A DNA stretch of 43,093 nt from Alphaproteobacteria bacterium MarineAlpha3_Bin6. GTDB taxonomy: Bacteria; Pseudomonadota; Alphaproteobacteria; Rhodospirillales; UBA2165. The notes under the pieces were generated by a model. It was not told the DNA's origin. It searched no databases and was given only the letters and a program-made list of their open reading frames with translations. Positions 31,261 to 43,093 of this stretch are shown piece by piece. The stretch lies in assembly GCA_002938035.1 (NCBI GenBank), contig PTLH01000005.1:1-43093 (forward strand), in the 5' to 3' direction. Both the position numbers and the translations under genes were made by a program. Within the stretch, counting starts at the first letter, position 1; each line of letters starts with the position of its first letter.

Positions 31261-31274
31261 TACAATGCATTGTA
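31261..31274. repeat. Perfect 14-bp palindrome TACAATGCATTGTA upstream of bamD
   Basis: Read directly; self-reverse-complementary. About 58 bp upstream of the bamD ATG. Confidence 0.85.
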
Positions 31275-31332
31275 GGTAACTGGGCATAGTTGCTTCATAA
31301 TTTTATCTAAAAATATTGGAAATGTCCCGGCC

Positions 31333-32136
31333 ATGCTGGTTAGATATTTAAAATCCAAAGGTATAGTAGCCGTATTGTTGATCCTCACTTCTTGTGCGGA
31401 TACAGTGAAGGACGATTACGTCGAACAAACTGTCGAGACGCTTTACAATAAAGCTCTTATTGAAATGGAATCGGAAAATTATACTCAGGCTTCTATATCG
31501 TTTGATGAAGTTGACCGGCAGCACCCATATTCGGTTTGGGCGACTAAGGCGCAACTCATGTCCGCGTACGCTCTTTATCAAACTAATAACTACGATGAAG
31601 CAATAATATCACTTGATCGTTTTATCCAGCTACACCCGTCTCACCGCGACGCTCCTTACGCTTACTACCTCAAAGCACTATCTTATTACGAACAAATTTC
31701 TGATGTTAGGCGGGATCAGAAAATGACCGAATTAGCTATGAAGATGCTAAATGAAGTGATGGTTCGATTTCCAAAAAGCAATTACGCGCAGGACGCAAAG
31801 TTCAAGATTGATCTGACACGCGATCATTTGGCTGGTAAGCAAATGGCAATTGGCCGTTACTATGAGCGAAAAGGACAGTATTTGGCTGCTATTAACCGTT
31901 TCAAGATTGTTACAGAAAAATACCAAACTACTACTCATGTGCCGGAAGCCTTGCATAGGCTTACGGAATCGTATTTAGCTCTAGGAATAGTAGACCAGGC
32001 AAAAGAAACAGCCGCTATTTTAGGCCATAATTTTCCGGGCAGTGAATGGTATGTTGATACTTACGAGATTATCGAAAATAAAAAAATTCAACGGAATAAA
32101 AAGAAAAAGACGCGTTGGTATTGGCCCTTTAAATAG
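31333..32136 (+). CDS. bamD: Outer membrane protein assembly factor BamD (TPR lipoprotein)
   Basis: Signal peptide with lipobox LLILTSC; LYNKALIEMESENYTQASISFDEVDRQHPYSVWATKAQLMSAYALYQTNNYDEAIISLDRFIQLHP. Confidence 0.92.
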   Translation: MLVRYLKSKGIVAVLLILTSCADTVKDDYVEQTVETLYNKALIEMESENYTQASISFDEVDRQHPYSVWATKAQLMSAYALYQTNNYDEAIISLDRFIQLHPSHRDAPYAYYLKALSYYEQISDVRRDQKMTELAMKMLNEVMVRFPKSNYAQDAKFKIDLTRDHLAGKQMAIGRYYERKGQYLAAINRFKIVTEKYQTTTHVPEALHRLTESYLALGIVDQAKETAAILGHNFPGSEWYVDTYEIIENKKIQRNKKKKTRWYWPFK

Positions 32137-32177
32137 TCTGATAGCTTTTAAACATAGGATACGCCGCCACTCGAAAG

Positions 32178-35953
<3,776 letters not shown>

Positions 35954-36067
35954 GCTAATATGATCTGTTTGTGTTTAAAAGAATGGCTAGACAGTCAATT
36001 GTACCCATTAAGTTTCATCAACTCATTCTCTATGCTCTGCAAAATTTAAAGTGTCACAAACATACAT

Positions 36068-36604
36068 TTAGTTCAATTTTTTCGGCAATTCCTTAATAGA
36101 GTTGTTAATCAATCCCCCCCCTTTTTCCCCTTTGATTGTCTCAGAGAGTATTTGTTCAGTTGCATTCAGGGCGATATCAACCGTCAGGAGCCTCACAGCC
36201 TCGACGGCGTCAGCCTCGGCCTGAGAAATTCGATCGGTGGCAATTTGTTGGCGGCGTTTTAACACCTCTTCCAGTTCTTTAGCGAGTCTGGCCTTGAGCA
36301 CCTGTGCTTCTTCGCGCGCTTGTGCTATAATCTCTCCTGCTTCTTTCTCTGCGTCAAAAATTTTACGTTTATTAGCCGCTAACATATCCTGGGCTTCCTC
36401 ACGGAGACCCGCAGCCTCTTCAATTTTATTTTTTATTTCTTGGATTCTATTATCGATTGAACGGGTAACAAATAGCCAAGTAGGACGTGCGAGAAGCGCC
36501 AAAAATATTACGAAAGAAATAGCAACCCAAAGAGTTGGACTGTTCCATACGGATGCGACCAGTTCAGGGTTGCTTGCAGCCTGGGCGAAAGCAGATGAGA
36601 TCAT
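36068..36604 (-). CDS. atpF: F0F1 ATP synthase subunit b
   Basis: N-terminal TM and long charged helix (NRIQEIKNKIEEAAGLREEAQDMLAANKRKIFDAEKEAGEIIAQAREEA); synteny. Confidence 0.93.
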   Translation of the reverse strand: MISSAFAQAASNPELVASVWNSPTLWVAISFVIFLALLARPTWLFVTRSIDNRIQEIKNKIEEAAGLREEAQDMLAANKRKIFDAEKEAGEIIAQAREEAQVLKARLAKELEEVLKRRQQIATDRISQAEADAVEAVRLLTVDIALNATEQILSETIKGEKGGGLINNSIKELPKKLN

Positions 36605-37095
36605 TTTCTACCCTTTGTCATTGCATTATCAATGGCTGCATTTAACGTCTTTGCCGGTATTTTTATACCTACCAACTTGTCTAAGGTAGAAATAGCAACT
36701 TCCCTCGCAGACTGGCCTATATCCTCTAGCGCCTTTTCCTTAACAGATTCAATTTCTGTTTCCACTTCCGCAATTTGATTTGTAAGTGAAATACGCATTT
36801 CTGTCAGTTGGTTTGCACTGGCTTGCGTTCCCTCCTGGTTAGCGTCGTTAATGACTTTGCGTGCTTCGTCATGGGCTACGGAGATTGCGATCTCGTACGC
36901 GTCAAGTTCAGACCTAGCTTCTATCCGAAGGTCTTCAGCCATATCAAGGCTATCGTTTATCTTTTTTTGACGCTCCTCAAGAACAAGCCCTACCTTAGGT
37001 AGGGCTACCTTTGCCATCAACCACCACAAGAAGACAAAGGTAATTACCAGCCAGAAAATTTGCGAGGGGAAGCCAGAAACATCTAATTGAGGCAT
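36601..37095 (-). CDS. F0F1 ATP synthase subunit b'
   Basis: MPQLDVSGFPSQIFWLVITFVFLWWLMAKVALPKVGLVLEERQKKINDSLDMAEDL; between atpE and atpF. Confidence 0.92.
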   Translation of the reverse strand: MPQLDVSGFPSQIFWLVITFVFLWWLMAKVALPKVGLVLEERQKKINDSLDMAEDLRIEARSELDAYEIAISVAHDEARKVINDANQEGTQASANQLTEMRISLTNQIAEVETEIESVKEKALEDIGQSAREVAISTLDKLVGIKIPAKTLNAAIDNAMTKGRK

Positions 37096-37147
37096 AACTT
37101 ATCTTACCAGGTTACCCAAAGGGCGATGGTAACTGTTACTAGTACAA

Positions 37148-37375
<228 letters not shown>

Positions 37376-37426
37376 TCAATTTTCCTTTCTTTGGTTCGGG
37401 ACCCAATGCATCAATTGTTTTTATTA

Positions 37427-38158
37427 TTAATGCAAATTAATCGCATCATTTATGTAGATACAGGTTAAAATGGTGAAAATATATGCTTGCAAAAATGCAA
37501 TTAGAAACTCCAACCCGGTAATCGCAACGAGGCCGGCTAAAGGAACAAAGCCCAATATCCCCAACGGAAAGACAAACCCGCCAACAACTTTCAACAATGT
37601 ATGTCCAGCCATCATATTTGCAAAAAGCCTGATACTTAGACTGAAAGGGCGAGTGAAGTAAGATATTACCTCAATGACAATCAATAATGGGGCTAGAAAA
37701 ATTGGTACACCTGCCGGCAAGAAAAACGAAAAGAACCGTGTACCATGTTTGAAGAATGCGATGATGGTGACCAAAACAAAGATCACGAGCGCCATAGATA
37801 GGGTCACGGCAATATGGCTTGTGAAGGTAAAGCTATAAGGTAGCATACCCAAAAAATTACCAAATAATACAAACATAAAGATTGTAAAAATCAAAGAGAA
37901 GTACGGTTTACCATCCTTGCCAATGTTATCGCTCACTAATCTAGCTATAAATTCGTATGATAATTCAGCTAAGATTTGCCAGCGCCCCGGAATACTTGCT
38001 CGAGGCCTCACAGCTAAAATCATTAAAATAGCAACGGCAGCTACCGCGAGGACCATAAAGGCAGAGGAATTAGTGAAAGAAATATCCAGATTACCCAGTC
38101 TAATGGGGATGAGTGTCTGGATCTCAAACTGTTCCAGCGGGTTGTGTTTTTCAGCCAA
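37427..38158 (-). CDS. atpB: F0F1 ATP synthase subunit a
   Basis: LFGNFLGMLPYSFTFTSHIAVT, SLSIRLFANMMAGHTLL, GLEFLIAFLQAYIFTILTCIYINDA. Confidence 0.97.
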   Translation of the reverse strand: MAEKHNPLEQFEIQTLIPIRLGNLDISFTNSSAFMVLAVAAVAILMILAVRPRASIPGRWQILAELSYEFIARLVSDNIGKDGKPYFSLIFTIFMFVLFGNFLGMLPYSFTFTSHIAVTLSMALVIFVLVTIIAFFKHGTRFFSFFLPAGVPIFLAPLLIVIEVISYFTRPFSLSIRLFANMMAGHTLLKVVGGFVFPLGILGFVPLAGLVAITGLEFLIAFLQAYIFTILTCIYINDAINLH

Positions 38159-38198
38159 TGTTTGACGCCTCTATTAGCCCTTATCTAATTTTCTTTGT

Positions 38199-38546
38199 TT
38201 ATTTATCACCATTCTCTGGTCGCCGCTTTTTTTGTAAAAAACCAACAGTATAATTTTGATTACTGGTTAATCGAAAAATTTTCAAAAGACCAGCCGCATT
38301 CCCCAAAAATAAAAACAATATTGTAAGCCACGGCTTGGTATTCAGCCACGTGTCTAACAAAAACCCGATCATGCCTCCCACGAACACCGTCACCACTAAT
38401 TCGGTGCCGATGCGAAAGGCTAACCCCTTTCCACTTTGACTCGATCCCGGTTTTCCAACACGTCCTGGTGCGTCATTGTTTTCCTGGGCGCGATGTAAAC
38501 GTGTATCAAAATCCTCTTTAGACTGGGGATAATTCTCCCGGTTCAT
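38199..38546 (-). CDS. atpI: ATP synthase accessory protein AtpI
   Basis: GTELVVTVFVGGMIGFLLDTWLNTKPWLTILFLFLGNAAGL, immediately upstream of atpB. Confidence 0.9.
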   Translation of the reverse strand: MNRENYPQSKEDFDTRLHRAQENNDAPGRVGKPGSSQSGKGLAFRIGTELVVTVFVGGMIGFLLDTWLNTKPWLTILFLFLGNAAGLLKIFRLTSNQNYTVGFLQKKRRPENGDK

Positions 38547-38642
38547 TATGTGGGTGACCGATCAATTTTACTCCCTAACAGGAGAGAGCGGCACGCTGAA
38601 ATCTCCACTAGCACTCAGCTGAGCCAACAAATAGGCAGGCGA

Positions 38643-38670
38643 AGATAAAGTTCGGTTTTAAAGCTGTCAA
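38643..38670 (-). promoter_or_regulatory. Candidate sigma70-like promoter for atpIBEF'F
   Basis: On the minus strand TTGACA (38670-38665), 16-nt spacer, TTATCT (38648-38643), about 97 bp upstream of the atpI start. Confidence 0.4.
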
Positions 38671-38724
38671 GAAACATTCGGGAGTTCCTAACTCTTTGAT
38701 GTAAATATCAAATATTATAACAAC

Positions 38725-41700
38725 TTACGCAATTTCTCTTAATTCAACAGCTTGACCCAAATCCACTGATACTATTTGAGAAACCCCCCGCTCACCCATC
38801 GTGACGCCGTAGAGCCTATCCATTCGAGCCATCGTCATACGGTGGTGGGTGACGACAATAAAGCGAGTGGAAAGGGAATGGGAAATCTCCTCAACAAGCG
38901 TACAAAAATGGTCAACGTTCGTATCATCTAATGAGGCGTCTACTTCGTCGAGCACGCAGATTGGTGCTGGGTTGGTCAGGAATACACCAAAGAGTAGGGC
39001 AAGCGCTGTCAATGCCTGTTCTCCGCCCGAGAGGAGGGATAAAACTTGTAGTTTTTTACCCGGTGGGCTTGCCATAATTTCAACGCCCGCTTCTAGCGGA
39101 TCATCGGACTCTGTAAGTTCTAAATGGGCTCTACCGCCACCAAAGAGGCGGGTGAAGAGTTCACCAAAATGCTTATCCACTTCTGTAAAGGATGACATAA
39201 GACGTTGTCGGCCTTCCCGGTTCAGTTCATTTATCCCGCGGCGCAATTTATCTATTGCTTTAATAAGATCTTCCCTCTCTTTATTTAATGTTTCAATTTT
39301 TTCACGAAGTTCCTGGGATTCTGCTTCCGCCAGTAAATTAACCGGTCCCATGGTTTCCCTTTCTCGCTCGAGGCGCTCCACTCTTTTCTCAGCAACTTCC
39401 AGCTCAGGCATTGTCGTATTGTTTTTCATGGCCGCGATTTCGTTCAGATCTTCGTGGCTGCAATTCAGTTGATCTTCTATTCGCTCGACTAAAGCCTCCA
39501 TGGTTTGTTTGTTTTGATCAGCCATGGCTTCAGCGCGCACGCGCTCCTCACGAATATGGGCAAGGCGCGTTCCGGCTAATTTCAAATCATTATCAGCCTC
39601 AGTTAACTTTTCTTCAGATACTATCAGATGGTCTGCTGTTTTCCTTCTCACTTCTTCAGCGACTTCAATTTTCTCAAGAAGATCATTACGTCGTGAACAA
39701 ATTTTGTCCGGTTGCGCGGAAAAACGCTCCCGGGCTGCCAACAAAGACCTCTGACGTTCTTCTAACTGTTCCATTTGAGATGCTGCGCTTTTTTGGCGTT
39801 CTTTCCATGCGGCCAATTCATCTGCCAGATTTTGCATGCGGTCGCGGCGTTCTAGTTTCTGGTGTTGTAGGTTATGGTGTGCACTTTGAGCCTCTGTCAA
39901 TTCTGTTCGTGCGTAATTTTCTTGGCTTTTGAGGGTCTCTACTTCCTTTCCGATGATCGCAGTGTCGGGGAGAGAGGCAATCTCTGAAATTGTAGTAGCA
40001 AGTATAGACCCTGCTTCATCGACGTCACTCACGACCCGGACCATGGCTTCCTGTTGAACGGAGAGATTTGCATTAATCTCCGATATTTTCTTATGGAGTT
40101 CTCCATGGCTTTTCTGGACATCAAAAAATATTTGTTCGGCATTCAACGACGCTCTACGGGTCCCAGATTCTTCTTTTGTGGCTAGGTCGACATCAATTCT
40201 TGCCGCCTCTAGACGGTCTTCCACTGAAACTGCTTTCGATCTTGCGGCCACCAATTCCTGTCGAATATCTTTTAAACTGTTTCTTTGTTCGAGACGAACG
40301 GTTGCGACAGCTGGTGCATCCGATGTTGCTGTATAGCCGTCCCACCTCCAAAACCCGCCATCGAGAGAGACTATGCGCTGGCCTTGCTTTAATTGGCCGG
40401 CAAATTTCTGCCCAGTGTTACTATCTTTTATTACACCAATCTGACTAAGCCGACGATTTAGCGCAACGGAGCCGGAAACGTAGTCGCTAAGCGGGGTGAC
40501 GCCCATTGGGAGGGGTGTAATATCTTCAAAATCGGGTAGACTAGTCCAATGGACGGGAGATGCTTCATCTGTGGGGGCTGAAAGATCGTCTCCTAGGGCC
40601 ACGCCTAGAGCCGCTTCATAGCCACTTTCTACATTTAGAGAATCAATTAAAGGAGGCCAGAGATCTGGATCGCCAGTCTCTAATAGTTCGGATAGGGCCT
40701 TCTCTTTAGCAGTCAGTTCGGCGGCCGCAGATAGTGTTTTCTGGGCGTCATTTTGTAAAATATTGAGACGTTTCATAGCTTCTAGGCGCCTGGACTCTGC
40801 AGTGACTAGAGCTTTTCGGGATTCTTGCATTTTGGCTTCGACATATTCGAGGTTCGTTGTAGAGTCGGAGAGGGTATTATTCTCCGTAATATTTTCTTTT
40901 TGGACCTGAATTTGGTGACCAAGTATCTCTTTTTCGTGGCCCAAACGCGTGAGCCGGGCGTCAACTTCCGAGCGTCGCCGAATTAAATTTTCACGTCGGG
41001 TTTCATCCTCTGCTAATTTTTTTATGGCGGATGCCGTCTCTCCATTCAGGGTTTCGAATGATCCTTGCGCAGCTTTGAGCGTCAGGGACGCTTTCTCCAT
41101 AACCTCGTTTTGGTCGTTGCTTTCTCTTGAATAGTTCTCATGCTCATTTTCGAGACGAACGATTGCCGCTGTGCAATCTGAAATAAGATTATGCTCCCGT
41201 TCCATATCTTGCGAAGTTTGGGATAACCGGGTTTCCGTTTCTTGGCGTTCAGCGTCGATCCGTTTTTCTTCTTCTCCCAAGCTGTCACGCTCCAGCATAA
41301 GGCGTTGGAGAGCCGCCGCAGCTTCGGCTTCTTCCTGACGCTGTTGGGGAAGGCAGCTAGCCGCTTCAACCTGTTTGGTGGTGGCTGCCGAGAGGCGACC
41401 TGTCATCTCTGCTACCGCCCGTTCACTTTCTTTCAGCAAAGATATGGCAGTCTCCAACTCTCCAGAGGCGGCATCCCAGCGAATTATAAAATACGCGGCT
41501 TGGGCTTTTCTGATATGATCATTTAAATTGCGGTAGCGGGTTGCCTGGCGCACCTGCTTGCGGAGGCTCTGCATTTGTGTGTCCAGGGCCACCAGGATAT
41601 CGTCAAGGCGGTCCAGATTTGTTTCGGCACCTCGCAGACGCAGTTCTGCTTCATGGCGACGGGAGTGGAGACCGGTAATTCCGGCAGCTTCCTCTAATAA

Positions 41701-42186
41701 CTTTCGGCGGTCTGTGGGTTTGGCTAAAACGATTTCGCTAATCTGGCCTTGACTGACAAGGGCAGTTGAGCGCGCGCCGGAGGCCTGATCAGCGAATAAC
41801 AAATGGACGTCACGGGCGCGAACTTCCTTTGAATTGACCCTATAAGTAGATCCCTTTTCCCGCACAATTCGGCGTGTCACTTCAATGTCCGTAAAGTCGT
41901 TGAACTGTGCAGGCGCCGTGCGTTCAGTATTTTCCATTTCCAATCCAACCTCGGCAATATTCCGGCCCGGCCGATTGGAAGTACCTGAAAATATAACATC
42001 ATCCATTTCGTTTCCGCGGATTTGTTTGGCTGATGTCTCCCCCATAACCCACTTGATGGCTTCAACAAGATTAGATTTTCCACAGCCGTTGGGACCCACA
42101 ATACCAGTTACACCTGGCTCAATAGCGAGTTCAACAGGTTCTACGAAGGATTTAAACCCCGCTAGTCGGAGTTTTGTAAATTGCAC
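38725..42186 (-). CDS. smc: Chromosome segregation protein SMC
   Basis: MQFTKLRLAGFKSFVEPVELAIEPGVTGIVGPNGCGKSNLVEAIKWVMGE, long coiled coils and hinge, LSLLSGGEQALTALALLFGVFLTNPAPICVLDEVDASLDD. Confidence 0.98.
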   Translation of the reverse strand: MQFTKLRLAGFKSFVEPVELAIEPGVTGIVGPNGCGKSNLVEAIKWVMGETSAKQIRGNEMDDVIFSGTSNRPGRNIAEVGLEMENTERTAPAQFNDFTDIEVTRRIVREKGSTYRVNSKEVRARDVHLLFADQASGARSTALVSQGQISEIVLAKPTDRRKLLEEAAGITGLHSRRHEAELRLRGAETNLDRLDDILVALDTQMQSLRKQVRQATRYRNLNDHIRKAQAAYFIIRWDAASGELETAISLLKESERAVAEMTGRLSAATTKQVEAASCLPQQRQEEAEAAAALQRLMLERDSLGEEEKRIDAERQETETRLSQTSQDMEREHNLISDCTAAIVRLENEHENYSRESNDQNEVMEKASLTLKAAQGSFETLNGETASAIKKLAEDETRRENLIRRRSEVDARLTRLGHEKEILGHQIQVQKENITENNTLSDSTTNLEYVEAKMQESRKALVTAESRRLEAMKRLNILQNDAQKTLSAAAELTAKEKALSELLETGDPDLWPPLIDSLNVESGYEAALGVALGDDLSAPTDEASPVHWTSLPDFEDITPLPMGVTPLSDYVSGSVALNRRLSQIGVIKDSNTGQKFAGQLKQGQRIVSLDGGFWRWDGYTATSDAPAVATVRLEQRNSLKDIRQELVAARSKAVSVEDRLEAARIDVDLATKEESGTRRASLNAEQIFFDVQKSHGELHKKISEINANLSVQQEAMVRVVSDVDEAGSILATTISEIASLPDTAIIGKEVETLKSQENYARTELTEAQSAHHNLQHQKLERRDRMQNLADELAAWKERQKSAASQMEQLEERQRSLLAARERFSAQPDKICSRRNDLLEKIEVAEEVRRKTADHLIVSEEKLTEADNDLKLAGTRLAHIREERVRAEAMADQNKQTMEALVERIEDQLNCSHEDLNEIAAMKNNTTMPELEVAEKRVERLERERETMGPVNLLAEAESQELREKIETLNKEREDLIKAIDKLRRGINELNREGRQRLMSSFTEVDKHFGELFTRLFGGGRAHLELTESDDPLEAGVEIMASPPGKKLQVLSLLSGGEQALTALALLFGVFLTNPAPICVLDEVDASLDDTNVDHFCTLVEEISHSLSTRFIVVTHHRMTMARMDRLYGVTMGERGVSQIVSVDLGQAVELREIA

Positions 42187-42256
42187 TTTTTTTGATACCC
42201 GAGACTAAATTTGAGAAATTTCCTAAACTAATATTCGTGTTCAATTGCGACAGAGA

Positions 42257-42904
42257 TCATTTTTTTCCTGTTTCTAGGAGGGCTTTGTCAAACTCCACCC
42301 TAAATTCCTCTAACGTTAATCCTCCTTCAATTTTTTTTCCGTTTACAATCAAGGTAGGGGTGGCTTCGATATTGAAATTTTTATGACCTTCGTTACGTTG
42401 TTTCATAACACCGTCGAATACTGCCTGGTTGTTCATACAGGCTTCAACGGTAGCCGGCGACATTCCTGCAAGACGCCCGATGTTGGAGAGAGCCTCGTGT
42501 GGGTTTTTGGCCCGTCGCCATTTGTCCTGGGTGCGGAACATCAGTTTGATTATGCTGAAGTAACGGTTTTCTGGCGCACATTTAGCGACCATGGAGGCCG
42601 CAACCGCTAACTGGTCTGTCGGAAAATCTCGGTAAATCAATTTGATTTTCCCTGTATCCACATATTCTTTTTTAAGCTTTGGCCAGGGGCCATTATGAAA
42701 GGCTGCGCAATGCGGGCAAGTGAGGGACGCATATTCAATGACTTCTACTGGTGCATTTTTATCGCCCAAAATCCGCTCTGCAACCATCTTTTCGACGGAT
42801 GGCAGCGACTGCGCAATGGCTTGATAACTGGTGAAGAGCAGCAAAACGACGGATAGAATTGGAATACCGGGGAACAGCATCTTATTAACTATATTATTGG
42901 GCAA
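42257..42904 (-). CDS. DsbA-family thiol:disulfide oxidoreductase (thioredoxin-like, CPHC)
   Basis: Signal-like N-terminus, NAPVEVIEYASLTCPHCAAFHNGPWP, ATPTLIVNGKKIEGG. TTG start 5 nt after AGGAGG. Confidence 0.93.
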   Translation of the reverse strand: MPNNIVNKMLFPGIPILSVVLLLFTSYQAIAQSLPSVEKMVAERILGDKNAPVEVIEYASLTCPHCAAFHNGPWPKLKKEYVDTGKIKLIYRDFPTDQLAVAASMVAKCAPENRYFSIIKLMFRTQDKWRRAKNPHEALSNIGRLAGMSPATVEACMNNQAVFDGVMKQRNEGHKNFNIEATPTLIVNGKKIEGGLTLEEFRVEFDKALLETGKK

Positions 42905-42923
42905 AACTACCTCCTGCCTACTA

Positions 42924-42939
42924 TATATTGATCAATATA
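42924..42939. repeat. Perfect 16-bp palindrome TATATTGATCAATATA upstream of the dsbA-like gene
   Basis: Read directly; self-reverse-complementary; 20 bp upstream of the TTG start at 42904. Confidence 0.88.
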
Positions 42940-43093
42940 AAATGAGTTACGTCTCTCTACAAGCCGTCAAAAGCCTGTTTTGCGATGATTTCTTACGATT
43001 TAAAATAATTTTCCATCCTGTTCAACTTCTTTGAAAACGGATAATATCACTGCATCGGGTAAGCAGGAAATAATTATAGTCTGAGACAATAGA

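Noticed and set aside
38849-39932. Plus-strand ORFs of 207 and 173 aa within smc
   Set aside because: Antisense to the SMC C-terminal head and coiled coil; no supporting motif.

Overview
The window looks like a single chromosomal segment from an alphaproteobacterium; that placement is inferred from gene order and protein motifs, with no search run. It is almost fully explained by conserved housekeeping genes. From left to right it carries: a truncated mandelate racemase/muconate lactonizing enzyme family gene that the ORF track missed; an MFS transporter; cysS; glutamine-dependent nadE; a SYLF-domain lipoprotein; an ABC-2 exporter pair next to a degenerate EAL-like protein; a UDP-glucuronate decarboxylase-like epimerase; a complete dcw cluster (mraZ-rsmH-ftsL-ftsI-murE-murF-mraY-murD-ftsW-murG-murC-murB-ddl-ftsQ-ftsA-ftsZ) followed by lpxC-bamD-recN-ligA; and on the minus strand the F0 ATP synthase operon (atpI-B-E-F'-F), smc and a DsbA-family gene. 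I see no mobile element, CRISPR array, rRNA, recognisable tRNA or defence/secondary-metabolite locus, and no clear candidate for a novel multi-gene system. The most striking unexplained structure is non-coding: a run of six CCCA-type boxes (five exact, one TCCA) at an exact 10-bp period directly abutting a consensus TATAAT upstream of mraZ, which looks like an extended MraZ autoregulatory operator. Further intergenic palindromes and hairpins lie upstream of the dsbA-like gene, bamD, lpxC, ftsZ, cysS and the EAL-like gene.
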